DNA of 64,000 nucleotides, from assembly GCA_023935145.1 (NCBI GenBank), contig CM043701.1:73516817-73580816 (forward strand). The letters are read 5' to 3'. Of this stretch, positions 45,716 through 57,963 are shown piece by piece. The notes under the pieces are model-generated. The model was not told where the DNA came from. It saw nothing but the letters and a program-made list of their open reading frames with translations, and ran no database searches. The position numbers were made by a program, and so were the translations under genes. The stretch's first letter is position 1. Each line of letters opens with the position of its first letter. The stretch is from Bretschneidera sinensis (Eukaryota > Streptophyta > Magnoliopsida > Brassicales > Akaniaceae).

Positions 45716-45882
45716 ATATAAAGGTTCTTGGGTTGTAACAAGAACGTGATTTCCTTCATTGTGATCTCACGTCCGATCTTCGACGAGATTTAAGCATAAA
45801 AAACTGGAGTAGAGTCCAAATTCTAGAAGATTTCGGGTCGAATCGGTAAGTACCCGATATTCCACTACGAAACTCTTTTACA
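45490..45882 (+). repeat. Element F 5' LTR
   Basis: 393 bp, homologous to 60171-60577. A (CA)n run at 45646-45672 followed by (AT)n at 45673-45713 replaces a non-repetitive stretch of the partner LTR. Confidence 0.9.
45646..45713. repeat. Compound (CA)n(AT)n microsatellite
   Basis: Perfect dinucleotide runs inside the 5' LTR of F; absent from the 3' LTR, so it arose after insertion. Confidence 0.95.
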
Positions 45883-45883
45883 T

Positions 45884-45896
45884 TGGTATCAGAGCC
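45884..45896 (+). other. Primer-binding site of element F, initiator tRNA-Met
   Basis: TGGTATCAGAGCC one base after the 5' LTR, the standard copia site. Confidence 0.92.
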
Positions 45897-48236
45897 TTAT
45901 AGGTTAATTTTTGTTTTTCTTTAAAGTCTTAGTACGTTTCCGTGCTTTATATTTCTAAAGTGAAAATGAAAAATAAGACTTATATAAAGAATGGTTAAAG
46001 AAAAATGTTTGGCCATTATCATCAAGAGTCATTAGTTAAGTCTTCGTGTAAGAAAGAGAATGACACCAAATGGTGAAAATGATTAGAGCACTAGCAACAT
46101 TTATAGAATTATTTTTTTTTAAACGAAGAAAATAAAAATGATTAAAAAAATAACGTGAATGGTTGCATGCATGGCACTGCCTCATTAAAGTTATTGCCAC
46201 AATGTTAGGCCCGGGTGGTGAAACTTGGTTCAGTCATGGGTATATCACTATTTTCAAGAAATGAGGAAATGTTGGCATTCTGTGGAGTTATCAGTGTCAA
46301 CAAAAATTGTTTATTTGTTTACAACAATTGTTTATTTGTTTTAAATCTAAATATTGATCAACTTTCACAAACACGTACTATTTTTTTTAAGTCTATATTT
46401 CTTTAAGCCAAGTGCATTCTTTTAATTAAGATAAACAAACATGGTTTAATCCAATTTTTTTTTGGGTAAAAGAGCCTGTGTTTATGTTTTTTGGGTATTT
46501 ATATAAACTATATGAACATAAATTGTGCATTGAATTGCTTGGAAATACATGTTCTTGTGTGAAACTCGAAATATGAAGTTTTAATGGTTGAAAATGGTAA
46601 ATAGTTTATTTCTCAACTATATGCCATAATTTTCTAGAATAATGTAGTCTATAGTATGTAGATGAAATTTGGAAAATATGGTTTGCTAACTCTCAAAGAC
46701 GAGAAAAGATTAAAACTCTAACCATAAGACCCGAAACTTTGAAAAAATGTTATATTTTGTAAATTTTGTTTCATGACATAGGATTTATATGATTGGAAAG
46801 ATAATTTCGTAAGCTTTCCGACAGTATAGTATATGCATTTTTTTGGATATCTGTAGAGGAACATATAGGCCTCGAAAATTTTAGATTTTTCAAGCAAAAA
46901 ATGGCAAGTCTGGAGGTTGAAGATGACCTCCAGACCAGACACACCCTCATTTTTTGGATGATCTAAACCTAAATCCAAAGCTATCACCATAACCAACGCC
47001 CCCGAGATGAAGCTTCTGCCACTGGTTCGGTCACCGTAAGACTTAGAGAAGGAGACGTGTGTAAAACAAACACTTGGTCTACGAGTGCTATGTTTCTGGG
47101 CTATTATGAATAGTAACCATTATTCCAAACCACCACCGGCACGCGGCGGCGGCCAGAGATTGATATAGTGACATGGAAAATTTTAGTTTTATTAGAAATT
47201 GTTTTATGATTTTCCTACAATTATTTTTGGATTATTTAATATTAATTTTTGAATAAAAATTAATTAAGTATTAAAAATGAAAATTTTCTAAAGTTAAGAT
47301 TTGCATATTATTTGAGTGCGGCAAAATTGATTGAGTATAGGTCTAACATACTTAAATATGTTAATTACTCTAAGATGTAGTGAACATGTCACTTATATTA
47401 GATTTTCTTAATTATGAAAAGGATCTAGAACCTATAATAAATAAGCATATACATGTAGTGGCATATAAGTAGGATAAAGTAATAATTCTTGATCCCACTA
47501 TTTTTAAATATCTTAAGCCTTGAGTCCTTTAGGATGCTGAAAAGGAAACTGTGAAGACTACTCTGACGCATGACAAAAGGTTTCTAAGGTCGCGAGTGAG
47601 TTGGAATAAGTATAAAAATGTCGTCTTCTTTCAGGAATACAAACATACTACTCTATTACCACAGTTATTCCAAATCTCTATAGTGCAAGATTTTTTAGTT
47701 TTTTGTAGGACAAATGGATCCTTGGATGATTAAGACAGGAAATCGAGTAATAGATAAAAAGAACAGAAAAAAAATTGTAGATAATGCTAGAATGTTGTGT
47801 TTTGTATGAATGAATCTAATTTAATGAAGTGGAACTTAGGTCTTTCTTCTATACATATTTTTTCGTTTGCATGATGAATGAAATAAAGTGTTTTCATTCA
47901 AGAATGTTTTATGATTTATTATGTTCATAATCATGCAATATGCATGTTATATAATGTATTTAATATACATGAATTGAGTGGGAGTTCAAGGTTGGTAGAG
48001 TTTAGATGAATTCTCACTTAGGACTTCAATTTTACGTTGATTGGACTAAATTTATGAAGATTGAACTTTTGTACATGGGAGATGATTGGGAGTATAGTGA
48101 ACTTTCGATTTCATGTCTTAAGTAAAATTATCATCGAATTAATTTAAATTAACTGCAAAATAAATGTGTGTGAATAAGGTTATGAGTATGCTAGTATTTA
48201 ATTAGTGATATGTCTCCATATAGTTATTTAGACCAT
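45897..48236 (+). other. Long leader of element F
   Basis: About 2.3 kb between primer site and gag without a convincing ORF. It includes a perfect 10-bp hairpin at 46908-46935 and a GC-rich patch near 47120-47155 (CCACCGGCACGCGGCGGCGG). It could hold an unrecognised insertion; I find no clear boundaries. Confidence 0.55.
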
Positions 48237-49093
48237 GGCTTCGAATACTAAGACTGTAAAGGCCGAGCTTAATGAGGAATCAAAACTGAATGGTGAAAAC
48301 TTTGAAGTTTAGGACCAAAAGGTTGAGTGCATCCATGAAGCATTAGCTGTTAAAGAAGTCATCAAATACACCATGAGTGAACTTGAGCAAGGAATTTCTA
48401 CTAACAATGATAGAGATCATGAGGCGTATGCATCACGGAAAATGAATAATAGCATTACTCGCATGGCGATGCAAAGTAATATGCAAGATGATCTCGCATA
48501 TGAGAATGTGAAGTATGACATCGCTCGAGAAATTTTGGTTGCCTTGAAAAAGAAATGCGGGGTTTCTATGCTGAATTGAGGTGTCTCGTTGGAAAATTTT
48601 GCACCTATGAGAAGTGCCTAGATCATTCAATGAGGCAACACCCTTTTGAGATGTCAAACATGATAAAAGCACTTCAAACTGAAGGTTACCCCTTAACTGA
48701 TGAACAAGAGTTTCATGCAATAATTCAGTCTCTGCCTAAGGAATGTGAGCACATGAAAGCTGAGATGATGCGTAATATGAAACTTAAAAGTTTGGTGACA
48801 TTGTACATCACTTGAAACTTGAAGATTAGTGCTTTGAGGCTACTAAATATTCAGGCCAACCTTGTGGTGCTGAATTCAACTTGCGAAAGGCTTTGGGCTT
48901 GAAGCATGAGAAAGATAAAGAGAATGTTCTAGCACCCAAGAAGACTAAGAAGCGCAAGAAAATTAAACGCGGTGATAAGAAGGACAAGACCAAAATAAGC
49001 TGCTATAACTGTTATGAGCTAGGGCACTTCACTCATGATTGCATTGAGCTTAAGAAGGTATTACCCTACTTTATTTCTTTGGTTAATGCTTAA
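48237..49093 (+). pseudogene. gag: Gag of element F (copia)
   Basis: MASNTKTVKAELNEESKLNG starts the copia gag; a stop replaces Trp after ENFEV. The capsid part continues through SELEQGISTNNDRDHEAYAS and, after a frame change at about 48555, HSMRQHPFEMSNMIKALQTE and DEQEFHAIIQSLPKECEHMK. The zinc knuckle CYNCYELGHFTHDC (48881-49093 frame) is intact. Three frames are needed to read it. Confidence 0.88.
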
Positions 49094-51560
49094 ATTTCTA
49101 GTTATGTGTTGCTTATTGAATCTCATCCTTTGTAGATTGTAGACTCATGAGGGGCATGATGTGTAGCTAGAGAACATGGAGTATTGTGGGGTACCGTAAA
49201 ATTTGACAAAGTGCACGTTGTATATATGTGAAGAGCTAGTTAAGAGCTGGTGGTCAAATCTGAGCCCTACTAATGTCTTATATGTAATTTAATTTGACGG
49301 GTTGTTTTTTTTTTTTTTGTGTTTAGTCCTACTACGTCTATTTTTTAATTTTATTTACTTTGGTGTTGGCCATATGTATTAAATGGTTTCAAAACACTCT
49401 GATTTGGTTTGTGTTTTGTAATATAAGTTGTTTTTTTTTATTTAATTGCATCTCTTTTCAGTGTAAATTATTGATGCGAAACTATATAGCAAGCTAGACT
49501 AGATCACTTGGGTTTGAAATGTTTAAATATTTTGACTAGTGACAGCATATTAGGCTCACTCACTAGTTTTATTATTGCCTACATGTGAACTTTATCTAGT
49601 TGATAAAACAACTAAGAACCATTTGATACAGACCTTAGAACTAAGATCTCATTATAGTAGTTCATTTGGACTTTTGTGGTCTAGAAGAATTGTTTTAGGA
49701 CATTTTTGAAAGGGTTTTAGAAAAGAGTTGTTCGTTCCTTAAAAAACAAATTCTCAACAAAACATTGTTGTAGAGATATAGGATAGGACACTGTTATAAA
49801 TGGTTAAGTTGTTGGCGCAATTTATCTCTATTGAGATACTTGTTAATTATTACCTGTATGTTTAACCACATACATTTTCTATCAGTTACTTCTATTTAAT
49901 TGACTATGAATGGGTCTGGTACCTGCTCTAAGTTGGTTGATGACCTTCGGGGTCCATTGCTTATGTTCATGGTCATTCTCATAAGTTTGAGAATTTAGGG
50001 TCAAAACATAGAAAAGTGTCTTTGGTAGATACTGAGAACACTCCAAAGGGATGTGTTTATTGAGAAATAAGTAACTAGAAGTTGATAGAAATAATGTCCT
50101 ACAAATCAGTTTTTTCTCAGATAGGGTTAGATTGATAAAGTTTCTTTTCGCTCTATAAGATGAAAGATCATAGTCATGTTAGTGCATCCAATCAAAAGAT
50201 GAGATTAACAAGGTTCTTCCTAAACCTTATCAACCTAGTGGAAGAGATACATTGATTGGTGATTCTATTTGAGGTTTGTTTGAGGCTTACCTTTAGAATC
50301 ATAGTTATGTGGTAACAACTAAAAAAAAAGGTTATTTGTCATTGATGCGATCTTAAGAGATAATTTTTTTAGATCATCCCTAAACAAGAAAATGGATTAA
50401 AAATAATTTAGAAAATATTTGAGTTTAGAGAAAACTAACCATGTCTAGGACTTGGTACAACTCTTAGCTATTACAAAGTAAATGAGAACGAGTGGGTTCT
50501 CAAGGTCATTCGAAAAGTGATAGGCGAATGAGTTTAATTAAGAGGTAGAAGGAATGTTTAGTGGTGAAGGACTATATCCTATAATAGGGTGTAGCTTGTA
50601 AGTTTTACCTATATTCTCCTATTCGCCCCATTCTAGTTATCATCACAAGTCTGGGTTTATGAAAGCACCGGATGGACACTGAGCTTAAATTTCTCAATAG
50701 AGAACTGGATGACTAAATCTACATGAAACTACCCATGGTTTTTGTGTTAGAAGGCCAAGAGTGCAAAGTATGCTAGCTCCAATGTTTTCGTATATGACCT
50801 GAAGTATTCATCAAAATAGTGATATTTGAGATTTCATCGAAATAGTAAAACTTATGAGTTTGCATGATCGATGAGAATCACTATATGTATGTAAAAGGTC
50901 GGAGGATAAATTTGGAAATTTATCATTCTATGTTGATTTATTGGCTAGAAAGATAAGGAAATTATCACCATTTAAGAATGGTTGTTCTTTCAATTTTAAA
51001 ATGAAGGATTTGGGAGAAACTAATTATTTATTTGATTTGAAGATCTATAGAGATCATTCATAGAATATCTTAGCTCTATCACAAGAGACTTACAGTAAGA
51101 AGATTCTTAAAAGGTTCAGTCTACATAATAGCAAACCAGTAGACATGTTATATCTAAAGATAAAGGCATAAACCTTGATTTTTCTTGAAATTCCATAAAA
51201 GAATAAATAAATTATAAAAGCTTCCCACTTTAGCACTAGTGAAAGCCTATTGTATGCCAGAGGGATACTATTTCTAATATTTACTAAGCCTTGGAGCTAA
51301 TGATTAGTCGTAAATGGGAAAAAGCATTAGATATTGTCAATAGAGATTCACATATACCTAAGAGCACTGCAAATGACTAGCTATGAAAGTTGAGATCATA
51401 GTTGGTTCTGCTACAGTGAAAAAGGTAGTATAGCTTAAAAGGTTCTTTGAAAACCTAGGTGTTGCCGCTAATGTCTTAGAATTAGTTGCAGTCAAATTTG
51501 ATAGTCAAGTTGATATTGCCTACATGTAAGATCTTTAATATCTTGGTGGGATTAAATATA
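49094..51560 (+). pseudogene. Decayed pol of element F (copia protease, integrase, RT)
   Basis: Only fragments can be read. WIVDS-stop-GA then VAREHGVLWG near 49132-49200 is the protease/GAG_pre-integrase region. The integrase zinc region is hinted at 49480-49640 (SFGLLWSRRIVLGHF at 49660). RT is clearest at 51000-51150: KMKDLGETNYLFDLKIYRD, then ILALSQETYSKKILKRF. Catalytic residues cannot be located. Much older than G. Confidence 0.75.
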
Positions 51561-52303
51561 TTAATTATAAAATTAACTTACATTAGAGACAATATGGGTC
51601 AAAAGAAAGTGGTCCGACAATACATATTTGCGCATTAGATAACTGAGTTAAATTTATCCCTAGACGTATGTTTTTGACTTACATTAAAAACTCTAGGCAT
51701 ACGTATTGGTTAAATAAAAATCTTTGTACTGGTATATTAATAAAATTAGTGTTCATTCCATGTATTTTAGACATGTTGGATGTCTAATACTTGTTAACAC
51801 TAACACAAATACACACACATATGAAAGTATATCACTAGGAAGAGGTCGGCTCTCTCACACGAGTGATCGCCTCAAGCGGTGAGATAGTGAGTTGAGATGA
51901 GACTTGGTACACTATTTTGACTATAATGAAAGCCATATAAATATATAATGAATGTGATTAATTCATAAACAGTGTGCCTTATTAAAAGTCGCATTGACTA
52001 GAGTCAAGATGAGGTCATGAGCCAAAGCTTTAAAACTTAGACCAATCATGATCATCCCATGATCATAGAAACCTGGATGGAAGCTAGATGCGAGTACTAA
52101 TTAAGGAATAAAAAAAAGTGAGCTAATAAAGAACTCAAGCTAGGCACATGAGAGCATAAGGATGTAGATTGTGACTAGGCTAAGATCCGTATAGTGGTAT
52201 ACAATTTAAAAGGACATACACTCTTATCAAGAAAGAGTAAACCACTATACAATGTGGTTCATACTGCATGTGCTTGGTACGAACTTAAAGGGAAGTAAGT
52301 GAG
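51561..52303 (+). other. Element F 3' internal sequence left of G
   Basis: About 740 bp without recognisable frames, probably decayed RNase H and the 3' untranslated part of F. It ends in GTGAG (52299-52303), the left duplication of G. Confidence 0.55.
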
Positions 52304-53653
52304 TGTTGTGCGATAATATACCTAAATAAATGGGTAAATAATCGCACTTGTTTTACTTGCAAGTGCACAAGGTCAATAGTGTAGCATAGTGTGCGAATGC
52401 AAGATCATCTCCACAAGGATTGGTAAAGTTCGATTTAGAATTATAATTGCAATGTAAAAAGATAGAAATAATAAACTGAAGGGTGATTTGATAATAATAA
52501 AGACATAGGGCTTTGATATCCACCACTAGTCATACATTCCCGATTTTGTATAAAGTATCAGTGCTCTAGCAATATTATGTGTACCTACTGGTTGCCAACC
52601 TAAGGGCATGGTATCTACTCCTTAAGCTATTGATTTCCCTAAGCAACGAGTTAGGCATGGTATCTACTCTAACTTTTTTCTTCCTTAAGGGATTCAGCAT
52701 GGTATCTGCTTGAGTTGTTCCTTAAGAAAGCATAGGTACTGTGGAAATCGACAACCACATGAGACCTAAGGCATGGTATCTACTCCCGGTTTCCCATGTT
52801 GATTAACCCGGGTATCCGGATAAGATGGTCCCTTGTTACTAATGTTAGACCCAGGACTCGGTCATCCAAATTGATCTAACTAACCTATCCATACCACATG
52901 CATACGTTGGCCTTACACATACATATGAGGAATGTAAATAAGCACAGGTGTTAATCAAGTTAAGTAACATAATAAGCTATGCAAAGATTTAATCAATGAA
53001 TAAAAATATGGGAATGCATAACTAGGGCTTCAATCGAGCCCTATAAGAGAGTTAGTTACACATACTAACTGAAGTAAACATAATTAAACAAAACATAAGG
53101 GAGAAGAATAAACCCGAGAGAAGAGGTGTCAATTCTCTCCCAAGCTCTCCACTCAAAGTAAAAGAAAAGAGAAAAGTGTTTACTATCTAAGGTGCGTTTT
53201 TGTGTGTGAGTTACAAGTGTATTTATAGGTCTTTGAGAAGTCCTAATAGACTCATGAGTTTCTAAACTTTCCTAAAACACAAAACTCCTTTATTTCCAAA
53301 ATAGGGTTATTTCCAAAATAGAGTTCTGCAGTTTACTATTCACGCCTGTACATTTGCGCTCGATCGCATGTGTCCTTGCGCTCGATCGCAGTGTGCGCTC
53401 GATCCTACAAGTGTGCGCACGATTGTATGTGCGCTCGATCGCATTGCATGTGCGCTCGATCACACTTTGTCCAGAAAGTGCTCCAGGGCTTCTAGATTTC
53501 TTCCTTAAAGTGCCAAAACTGCTTCTTTTTCTCCAAGACCCTATAAAAACATGTAAAACACACAAATGGAGTAAAAGATACCAAATTAACATAATAAAGG
53601 ATCTAACAAGTGTAAATAAGGGGGCTTAAATATGTATATTTAAGCATCTATCA
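52304..53653 (-). repeat. Element G 3' LTR
   Basis: TGTTGTGCG...CATCTATCA on the plus strand. TATA candidate on the minus strand at 53220-53228. Six CGATCGC-type motifs at 53354-53470. Confidence 0.95.
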
Positions 53654-53666
53654 CACCCCCAAACTT
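53654..53666 (-). other. Polypurine tract of element G
   Basis: Minus strand AAGTTTGGGGGTG next to the 3' LTR, with internal repeats at 54765-54778 and 54866-54878. Confidence 0.85.
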
Positions 53667-55314
53667 ACATATTGCTAGTCCCTTAGCAATACTAAATTAA
53701 AAACTAAAACAGAAATATAGATAAATCCAATGTTCATAGTGTCTATAAAAAATCTAGATTTTACACAAAACAATGATGCGCATTCATGAGCAAGCTTAAC
53801 AAGTGTAAACATATATCTGCAATGAATAAGAGTTTTGAACGTAAATCATATTCACTAGGTATTTTAAGATATCACAAGTTTGACTTTGGTGTGTGGTGAC
53901 TAGCACATAAAAGATTAAGTTTCCAAGATATTCAAATGGGTAGTGTTCCGATGACTCAAGATTCACCAAACTTCCTATTAGAGTCAACAAATATGGCATG
54001 GTCTTTTATTTGCGAGATTTTTGCCAGGTTAGTTCCCTTAAGCTTTCTTGTTGACTCGTGTAACGAGTGTTTAGCCAATGACTCCCAAACCAGATGGTTT
54101 TAGGGCATTAGGTGTAAAGACACCCCTAAGGACTTACTGGCTCGAGTCAACAAGGCTACGAAACTAACTGATTTTTATGCTACCATTTAGAATTTTCCAC
54201 CCTTTGACGTGACACTCAATGCTTACTGAGGCAAGAGGGCCAGTTACTCAGCGAAAAATTCCTTTTTAATGATCACTTAAGATTTTCCACCTTTTGACGT
54301 GACACTCAATGCTTACTGAGGCAAGAGGGCCAGTTACTCAGCGGAAGATTTGTTTTTATTGATCATTATGAGTATTTTTTCTTCTTTTGAGCATGAATCA
54401 ATCTTTTCTATTTTTATATGCCAAAATGTCAATCTAATAGGTCATCTAGTTCACAGTCAAGCAAAAGAAACATACCAATCCAAATAACATGTCATACCCC
54501 TCACAACTATGTCCTAATGTGCTCGTGATAGTTCAAGTTAAACTTGTGAATTCTTAAAAGCCAAAAGGGCAGTGATCTAGGTTCAAAACTTGTTTATTGA
54601 CCTATATGTTCAAAGTGTTAAGCTCACTGATGAAGACAAATCATAACTTTTTGTTTAGATCATAAAAAGTTTATTGGACATAGTGAACAAGCATTTATTT
54701 ATGAAAATAATAACAAAACAACAAAAAAAAATGTGGGACATAGTGAGTGTGTGAATGTGTCCCCATACCCCCAAACTTAAATTGCACATTGTCCCCAATG
54801 TGTGAATAGCATGGAATGAGCTGACCTGGGAGATGGAGAACTGATGGCTGACATGGCTCGTAGCACACCCCCAAACTTCAACATGATGCACTCACGTTGT
54901 CCTCGAAAAAAAAAAGAAAAACAGACATAAAATGGAAAACAAGTAATAAACAACAATAGAAAAGTAAAGTATGAAATACTAATAATAAACTATGAAAACG
55001 ATATGTTTTGGGGTGCCTCCCATGAGCGCTAAGTTTAACGTCTTCAGCCAGACGTGGTACCCTCTCACTGCTAGTCTCCAAGTGGTGCAGTCGAGAAGGA
55101 ACCGAGTGCAGGAGGTGGAGGTTGACAGTTTAGGCATCATGGCAAGTTGTTGTCCAATGTGCGCTCGATCGCACTGTGAAGTGCGCTCGATCGCACTTGT
55201 GGCAGAGAGTGCGTACTCAGGGGTCTTACTGCCACTGACCTCAATAGAGGCACTTGAGCTACACGTTTATCAAAGTCTGAACTGCTCAAATGCTCTCTAT
55301 AGTAGCTTCATCAT
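53667..55314 (-). other. Element G non-coding 3' region with deleted ORF2
   Basis: Follows D's 3' region, including two internal polypurine-like tracts and the conserved block (55009-55036). Between that block and ORF1 only about 280 bp remain. On the minus strand ATGCCTAAA near 55140 matches the ORF2 start of D and the next codons run straight into the ORF2 end, so about 1 kb of ORF2 is gone. Two CTCGATCGCAC motifs sit at 55158-55195. Confidence 0.75.
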
Positions 55315-57963
55315 TTAGTCTTTTGGCAAAGAGTACTTAAAATTCACTGCATGTGGCTTAGGTGCTCTGGCTACTGTTGCATACTGAATAATTTGGGGTG
55401 TTAAATCTTCATCCCTTGGTTGCACTATAATTTCTGAGTGTGGTGTGACTTTGTGTCCATGTACTGTGAAGGTCTGATTTCTTGCAGGCAACTGCTGCAA
55501 TTCTAAGTTTGGTGCCTGGACAATAGATGAGAGAAAAGTAGTATTAGGATGCTCAAGATTTTCAAACGGAGGAGTGAACTTACTTGGATACTTTGGAGAG
55601 GCTTCAAGGAGGTGCACGGCTTCAAAAATGTCATCATAGACAGTTTCTAATGCTGGCTCAATATCAAGTCCTGTGAAGCTATGGGTGAGGGCGGCCTCCA
55701 ATGGATCAATGTGATAGACCTTAAAAGCTTGCTTGATAGCACTTTGCAAAATAAATTCATTAAAACATTCATCATCATTATCATCTTGGGGTAATTTCAT
55801 TGCATCAAATATCTTAAATTCTATTGTCTCACCATTTACCGTCATACTTACAATACCCTTTTTTACATTAATTATTGTATCAGTCGTCCTCATGAAGGGT
55901 CTTCCTAAGATGATGGGCAGAGGTAATGGCATAGGGCATTCTTCCATATCTAACACAATGAAGTCAGCAGGTAAAATAAACTCTCCTACCTTTACCAATA
56001 CATCTTCAAGTATACCTCTAGGTCTTTTGATGCTTCTATCTGCCAATTGCAAAGTGATAGAGGTTGGTTGAAGCTCCCCCAAATCTAGCTTTTCAACTAC
56101 TGTGTATGGTAGCAAATTGACACTTGCTCCTAAATCTAGTAATGCTTTCTCAAACAACTGATCACCTATCCTACAGGGAACAGTAAAACTACCTGGATCT
56201 TTTAGTTTTGGTGGCAGTTTTCTTAACAAAATCGCACTTACCTCTTCAGTTAGAGCCACTGTTTCATGTTCTTGAAACTTTCTTTTATTAGTGCAACAAT
56301 CTTTTAAAAATTTAGCATAGGAAGGGATTTGTTTAATTGCATCTAATAAGGGAATGTTAATTTCTACTTTTCTCAAAGTTTCAAAGATATCAAACAATTT
56401 ATCTTTCTTTGGTGTTACTAACCTTTGAGGGAAGGGTGGTGCATTCCACTTTTCTACTTCACTTACCTTGGATGTGGATGGCTTAGCTTGAGATGCTTGA
56501 GCTGGCTCATTAACTCCTATGATCTTCCCATTCCGAAGAGTTGTAACGGCTTTCAGCTGCTGATGTCCTCTTGGATTTGGTAGTGTTTGTGTAGGAAGTT
56601 CTCCTTGCTGTCTTCCACTTAACTCCTTAGCCATTTGCCCCATTTGTACTTTCAGCCTTTGGATGGTTTGCTCATGCTTTGCAATTGTTTGTCTTTGCTG
56701 ATCTTGTGAAGTTACCAATGTTGCCATTAGTTGTTGTTGCTGAGTGGCCAATTGTTTTACAAGACTTTCTAGATCATCCTTCTTGGGTTCTGGAACTGGT
56801 TGGGCTGCTTTATGACAGTTCCCTTGTTGCCCTTGAAGGTTCAAGTTACTTTGATTGTTGCTCCATGAGAGGTTGGGGTGGTTCCGCCATTCAGGGTTGT
56901 ATGTATTTGCATATGCATTGTTCGATCCCATATAGTTCACTTGCTCGGGATCTGTAGATGAATACAAATGGCAGGTCTCAGTAGTGTGATCAAATTTAGA
57001 ACATAATGCACATACCTTGCGTTGTGTGACTTGTGGAATCGGTGAGGTGTTCTGAGTAGTCATGGCTTTTACAAGCATATCTAGTTTCCTCTCCATTCCA
57101 TCTATCTGAGTTGGAATTCCACCGAGTAAGTTAACTTCATACATGCCTTTGCTCTTTACTCCTTGTCTCCCTCTCGAGGAGAATTGCTGGGTGTGCTCAC
57201 TTAAAGTCTCAAACAGCTCCATGGCTTCTTCACTAGTCTTCTCCATCAGCATACCTCCACAACCGGAATCCACTATACTTTGATTTATGCCACTCAAACC
57301 TTCATAGAAAGCCAGGACCAGCTCATCTTGAGGTAAGTTGTGATGTGGACATTTGAGTAGCAGCTCATTAAAGTGTCCCCATGCCTCGAAAAAAAGGTTA
57401 CCATCCCTCTGTTGGAATGATTGAATCTCCTTCCTAATCTGCCTTGTCTTTTGGGCTGGAAAAAATTTCTTTAGAAATCTATTGGATAGCTCTTCCCAAG
57501 TATGGATGGAGTCTGCAAGCAATGAATGATACCACATTTTAGCATTATCTTTTAATGAAAAAGGAAAAAGAATTAACCTGATTCCCTCTTGATCTAGGCC
57601 TTGAATATGCTGGAATTTGCAAAGATCGATAAATTCTCGGAGGTGCAAGTGTGGATCTTCGTTAGGAGTGCCCCTATAATGAGTCAAAGCATTCAAGATT
57701 TGCGGAGATATGTAATAATTTCCCGCTGCCTCAGGTTGATATGCGATGCATGATGGTTGATCGATGTTCCGAGGGATGAAGGATTGCTTCATTGGACCTT
57801 GTGCAGGTGGTTGCTGGTTTTCGAGCTGTTCTGCCATTTGTGTTTTGTTCTCGACTTCTCCTTTGTTCTCCTCAAAGTTGTCCCTAAGCCTTTGTCGGAT
57901 GGTCCGTTCAAGCTCGGGATCGAGGGAAAAGAATTCCGAATGTCGGGATCGAAGTCCGTGCAT
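55315..57963 (-). CDS. gag-pro: ORF1 of element G: Gag-protease fused to the integrase C-terminal tail
   Basis: An uninterrupted 882-codon frame. N-terminus MHGLRSRHSEFFSLDPELER; capsid core at about residues 95-230 (HLHLREFIDLCKFQHIQGLD, FPFSLKDNAKMWYHSLLADS); CX2CX4HX4C zinc knuckle CALCSKFDHTTETC at residues 318-331 (56971-57012); Gln-rich coiled region at about 380-450; aspartic protease near residue 608 with DLGASVNLLPY and LPLPIILGRPF; linker HIDPLEAALTHSF. After NLELQQLPA (about residue 825) the frame continues as RNQTFTVHGHKVTP and RDEDLTPQIIQY, which in D is the end of integrase. The fusion is in frame. It would encode particle and protease proteins and probably needs RT and integrase from a relative. 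Confidence 0.93.
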   Translation of the reverse strand: MHGLRSRHSEFFSLDPELERTIRQRLRDNFEENKGEVENKTQMAEQLENQQPPAQGPMKQSFIPRNIDQPSCIAYQPEAAGNYYISPQILNALTHYRGTPNEDPHLHLREFIDLCKFQHIQGLDQEGIRLILFPFSLKDNAKMWYHSLLADSIHTWEELSNRFLKKFFPAQKTRQIRKEIQSFQQRDGNLFFEAWGHFNELLLKCPHHNLPQDELVLAFYEGLSGINQSIVDSGCGGMLMEKTSEEAMELFETLSEHTQQFSSRGRQGVKSKGMYEVNLLGGIPTQIDGMERKLDMLVKAMTTQNTSPIPQVTQRKVCALCSKFDHTTETCHLYSSTDPEQVNYMGSNNAYANTYNPEWRNHPNLSWSNNQSNLNLQGQQGNCHKAAQPVPEPKKDDLESLVKQLATQQQQLMATLVTSQDQQRQTIAKHEQTIQRLKVQMGQMAKELSGRQQGELPTQTLPNPRGHQQLKAVTTLRNGKIIGVNEPAQASQAKPSTSKVSEVEKWNAPPFPQRLVTPKKDKLFDIFETLRKVEINIPLLDAIKQIPSYAKFLKDCCTNKRKFQEHETVALTEEVSAILLRKLPPKLKDPGSFTVPCRIGDQLFEKALLDLGASVNLLPYTVVEKLDLGELQPTSITLQLADRSIKRPRGILEDVLVKVGEFILPADFIVLDMEECPMPLPLPIILGRPFMRTTDTIINVKKGIVSMTVNGETIEFKIFDAMKLPQDDNDDECFNEFILQSAIKQAFKVYHIDPLEAALTHSFTGLDIEPALETVYDDIFEAVHLLEASPKYPSKFTPPFENLEHPNTTFLSSIVQAPNLELQQLPARNQTFTVHGHKVTPHSEIIVQPRDEDLTPQIIQYATVARAPKPHAVNFKYSLPKD

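Noticed and set aside
53354..53470. Palindromic CGATCG repeats as a bacterial-type operator or as vector sequence
   Set aside because: They vary between copies, occur inside plant LTRs, and decay with element age. No vector backbone is present.
54992..55318. Plus-strand ORF of 108 codons
   Set aside because: Covers the conserved block and CGATCGC motifs; antisense to the element and unlike any family I know.
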